A stretch of DNA of 24,976 nt from Pelagibacteraceae bacterium TMED146 (GTDB taxonomy: Bacteria; Pseudomonadota; Alphaproteobacteria; Pelagibacterales; Pelagibacteraceae). This document shows positions 23,099-24,976 of this stretch, in pieces. The position numbers and the translations under genes are program-made. The stretch is from contig NHGV01000012.1 of assembly GCA_002171085.1 (NCBI GenBank), forward strand, positions 149,895-174,870, given 5' to 3'. How positions within the stretch are numbered: position 1 is the stretch's first letter; every line of letters begins with the position of its first letter. The notes below the pieces were generated by a model. That model searched no databases, had not been told where the DNA came from, and saw nothing but the letters and a program-made list of their open reading frames with translations.

Positions 23099-23598
23099 AA
23101 ATCTTTGGGTTTAATAAATCCATCAAGTAATCCATCACCAAACTTAATATCATTCCAAGATTTTTTTCTAAATATTATTGTTGCAATTGCCGCTGTACTG
23201 AATTTATCGGTCAAAAGTTCTCCATGTTCATTTAAATTTGAGCACAGTTGTTGAGTTAAATCTTTAACAGTTGGTTCATGGTTTAGAATTAAAGCACTTT
23301 TATATTTATCTTTTATAGATTGAATGGACTTTAATAAAAATTTTGGTGTAGCTAAATAATGATCTTTTTTTATTTTTTTTTTCTTTAAATTTAAATCTTT
23401 GATATATTTATATGTCTCAACTGTTCTTTGAGATCCGGAGATATAAGCAAAGTCAAAAAACATACCCTTATTTTTCATAATTTTTCTCATCAATTTTGCA
23501 TTATGCTTACCTCTTTTGTTTAGCGGTCTTTGATAATCAGATAATTCAGGATCTTCCCAACTAGATTTTGCATGTCGCATGACATATAAATTTAACAT
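23092..23598 (-). CDS. SixA-like histidine phosphatase
   Basis: This 168-residue histidine-phosphatase-superfamily protein has the catalytic RHG-type motif MRHAKSSWEDP (7-17, R8 and H9), followed by RPLNKRG, SQRTVET and NHEPT (106-110, H107). These are the SixA hallmarks. SixA removes phosphate from phosphohistidine, for example on phosphorelay or phosphotransferase proteins. Whether this one acts on the neighbouring PhoR/PhoB system or on polyphosphate metabolism is unknown. It is divergent from ppk1 with 33 bases between the starts, and convergent with phoB. Confidence 0.85.
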   Translation of the reverse strand: MLNLYVMRHAKSSWEDPELSDYQRPLNKRGKHNAKLMRKIMKNKGMFFDFAYISGSQRTVETYKYIKDLNLKKKKIKKDHYLATPKFLLKSIQSIKDKYKSALILNHEPTVKDLTQQLCSNLNEHGELLTDKFSTAAIATIIFRKKSWNDIKFGDGLLDGFIKPKDFY

Positions 23599-23631
23599 AT
23601 CTAATATATATTATTATTTAATTAAATTTTT

Positions 23632-24976
23632 ATGACAAGCAGATACAATAATAGAGAATTATCATGGTTAGAATTCAATTCGAGAGTTTTATCAGAGGCA
23701 GGAAATACAGATTTACCGCTTTTTGAGAGGGTAAGATTTTTATCTATTGCATCAAATAATTTAGATGAATTTTATATGGTGCGAGTAGCAGGAGTTTATG
23801 CTCAACTTAAAGAAAAAATCAAACACGAAACAATTGATGGTCTATCTCCAAAAGAACAATTAAAAAAAATTAAAAATAAATCATCAGAACTATTAAAAAA
23901 ATCAAATTTTATTTGGTCAAGATTAAAAAAAGAGCTATCTAAACAAAGAATATTTTTTAAAAGTTTTGATGAACTTAATCAGGATGAAAAGACAAATTTA
24001 TTAAATATTTTTAATTCAAATATAGCACCAGTTTTAACACCTCAGGCCATTGATCCTTCACATCCTTTCCCATTTTTATTTAATCAAGGGCATTTTTTGC
24101 TTATGGAAATGCAAAAAAAAGGAAAAAAAAGATCAATTTATTCAATCATTATTTTACCTAAGAATTTAAAGAGATTTTACAATGTCAGTAATGTTGAAGC
24201 AGTAAAAAATTATGTATCATTAGAAGAGACCGTAAGTTCCTATGCTTCAAAACTTTTTCCAGGTTATGAAATTAAAAGTTATATATCCGCACGTGTAACA
24301 AGAGATAGTGATATTGAGGTTGAAGATGAAGCGGAGGATCTCGTAGTTTTTTATGAGAAAGCTTTAAAAAAAAGAAAAAGAGGTAGAATTGTTAGGTTAG
24401 AATTAAGGAAAGGATCCGAACGTCATTTGAAAAAATTCTTAATAAAAAAAATTAAAGCAGACGAAGACACTGTAGATGAGATAGAAGAATTTGTTGGTAC
24501 TCACGAAATTTCTCAAATTATTGTTGCGGGCAAAAAGGAGTTTTATTTTAAAAAATTTAATCCAAGACAAGTTGAAAGAGTAAATCAGTTTGATGGTGAC
24601 TATTTTAAAGCAATTAAATCTAAGGATATGATCGTACACCATCCGTATGAAACTTTTGATGCAGTCATACAATTTTTAAATCAAGCGGCAAATGATTCAA
24701 ATGTTCAAGCAATCAAACAGACTTTGTACAGAACAACCCTAGACTCGCCTATTGTAAAAGCTCTTAAAACTGCAGCAGAAAATGGAAAGTCAGTTACTGC
24801 AATAGTTGAAATCAAAGCAAGATTTGATGAAGAAGCTAATATAAGTTTAGCTAAATCTTTAGAAAAATCTGGTGTTCAAGTTGTTTATGGTTTTGTTCAT
24901 TTGAAAACGCACGCCAAATCAAGTTTAGTTGTAAGATTAGAAAATGGAACTTTAAATAAATACGTTCATATAGGAA
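23632..24976 (+). CDS. ppk: Polyphosphate kinase 1, C-terminus cut by window edge
   Basis: The first 448 codons of a protein normally near 690 residues are present. The start is ATG 23632. The N-terminal domain shows YNNRELSWLEFNSRVL (5-20), SIASNNLDEFYMVRVAGV and TPQAIDPSHPFPF. The first catalytic domain contains HHPYETFDAVIQFL, AIKQTLYRT and VHLKTHAK, where H427 is the expected phosphohistidine. PPK1 makes polyphosphate from ATP reversibly at the membrane, storing phosphate that Pst has imported. No Pho box is visible in the 33 bases upstream, so PhoB control is not supported by what is seen. Confidence 0.96.
   Translation, partial: MTSRYNNRELSWLEFNSRVLSEAGNTDLPLFERVRFLSIASNNLDEFYMVRVAGVYAQLKEKIKHETIDGLSPKEQLKKIKNKSSELLKKSNFIWSRLKKELSKQRIFFKSFDELNQDEKTNLLNIFNSNIAPVLTPQAIDPSHPFPFLFNQGHFLLMEMQKKGKKRSIYSIIILPKNLKRFYNVSNVEAVKNYVSLEETVSSYASKLFPGYEIKSYISARVTRDSDIEVEDEAEDLVVFYEKALKKRKRGRIVRLELRKGSERHLKKFLIKKIKADEDTVDEIEEFVGTHEISQIIVAGKKEFYFKKFNPRQVERVNQFDGDYFKAIKSKDMIVHHPYETFDAVIQFLNQAANDSNVQAIKQTLYRTTLDSPIVKALKTAAENGKSVTAIVEIKARFDEEANISLAKSLEKSGVQVVYGFVHLKTHAKSSLVVRLENGTLNKYVHIG

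Noticed and set aside
23599-23631. Pho box upstream of ppk1
   Set aside because: The 33 bases are A/T only apart from one C, and contain no 7-mer resembling CTGTCAT, CTGTAAC or TTTTAAC in 11-bp phase.
24439-24672. 77-codon ORF antisense to ppk1
   Set aside because: The ppk1 frame is clear through this region; the reverse frame is low-complexity Phe/Asn/Ile-rich shadow.
1-24976. CRISPR arrays, insertion sequences, prophage or integrase genes
   Set aside because: No repeat-spacer pattern, transposase, integrase or terminal inverted repeats were seen; gene content is chromosomal throughout.

Overview
The window is AT-rich (about 30% GC by eye) and very densely packed, with no gene-free stretch longer than about 100 bases. 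Gene content, the phoR–pstSCAB–phoU–phoB order, a PstA with a long inserted periplasmic segment and the compact layout point to a free-living marine alphaproteobacterium of the SAR11/Pelagibacterales type. I infer this from gene content and composition; no marker gene proves it.

Layout. 1–3104 (minus strand): the 5' part of a PLP-dependent aminotransferase gene, a short relic resembling that gene's own 5' end, a small possible lipoprotein, and a TcuA-like FAD dehydrogenase. 3183–5435 (plus): tRNA-Arg(ACG), an aldehyde dehydrogenase and a DUF3047-like exported protein. 5432–9117: a DUF4198-like exported protein divergent from a HupE/UreJ-like membrane protein. The latter is followed without gaps by a two-domain (TIGR04283+TIGR04282-like) transferase and an exported MsrB. 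9101–10738: an ion-channel gene broken by one in-frame stop, a DoxX-family protein, an unlisted 31-residue membrane peptide, and a CPBP-type membrane protease.

10783–15157 is a membrane-lipid remodelling block. It holds a diacylglycerol-kinase-like gene, plcP (phospholipase C-type phosphoesterase), agt (diacylglycerol glycosyltransferase), and olsB and olsA (ornithine-lipid acyltransferases). 15251–23098 is the phosphate-sensing and uptake operon: phoR, an unknown exported protein, pstS, pstC, pstA, pstB, phoU, phoB. It is followed by a SixA-like phosphatase on the opposite strand and the start of ppk1 (polyphosphate kinase), which runs off the window.

The second half reads as one phosphate-starvation module. 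PhoR/PhoB sense and respond, Pst imports phosphate, Ppk stores it, and PlcP/Agt plus OlsBA replace phospholipids with glycolipids and ornithine lipids. Pho-box-like 11-bp-phased repeats support this. The same spaced pair, TTTTAAC and CTGTAA(C/T), lies upstream of both plcP and pstS, and a fourfold array containing the canonical CTGTCAT lies between olsB and phoR. Lipid renovation under phosphate starvation is already described in SAR11, so the system as a whole is not new. The less ordinary points are the operator architecture, the adjacent DAG kinase, the unknown gene between phoR and pstS, the broken ion channel, the relic start, the back-to-back start codons, and convergent genes that overlap or abut at every convergent junction.
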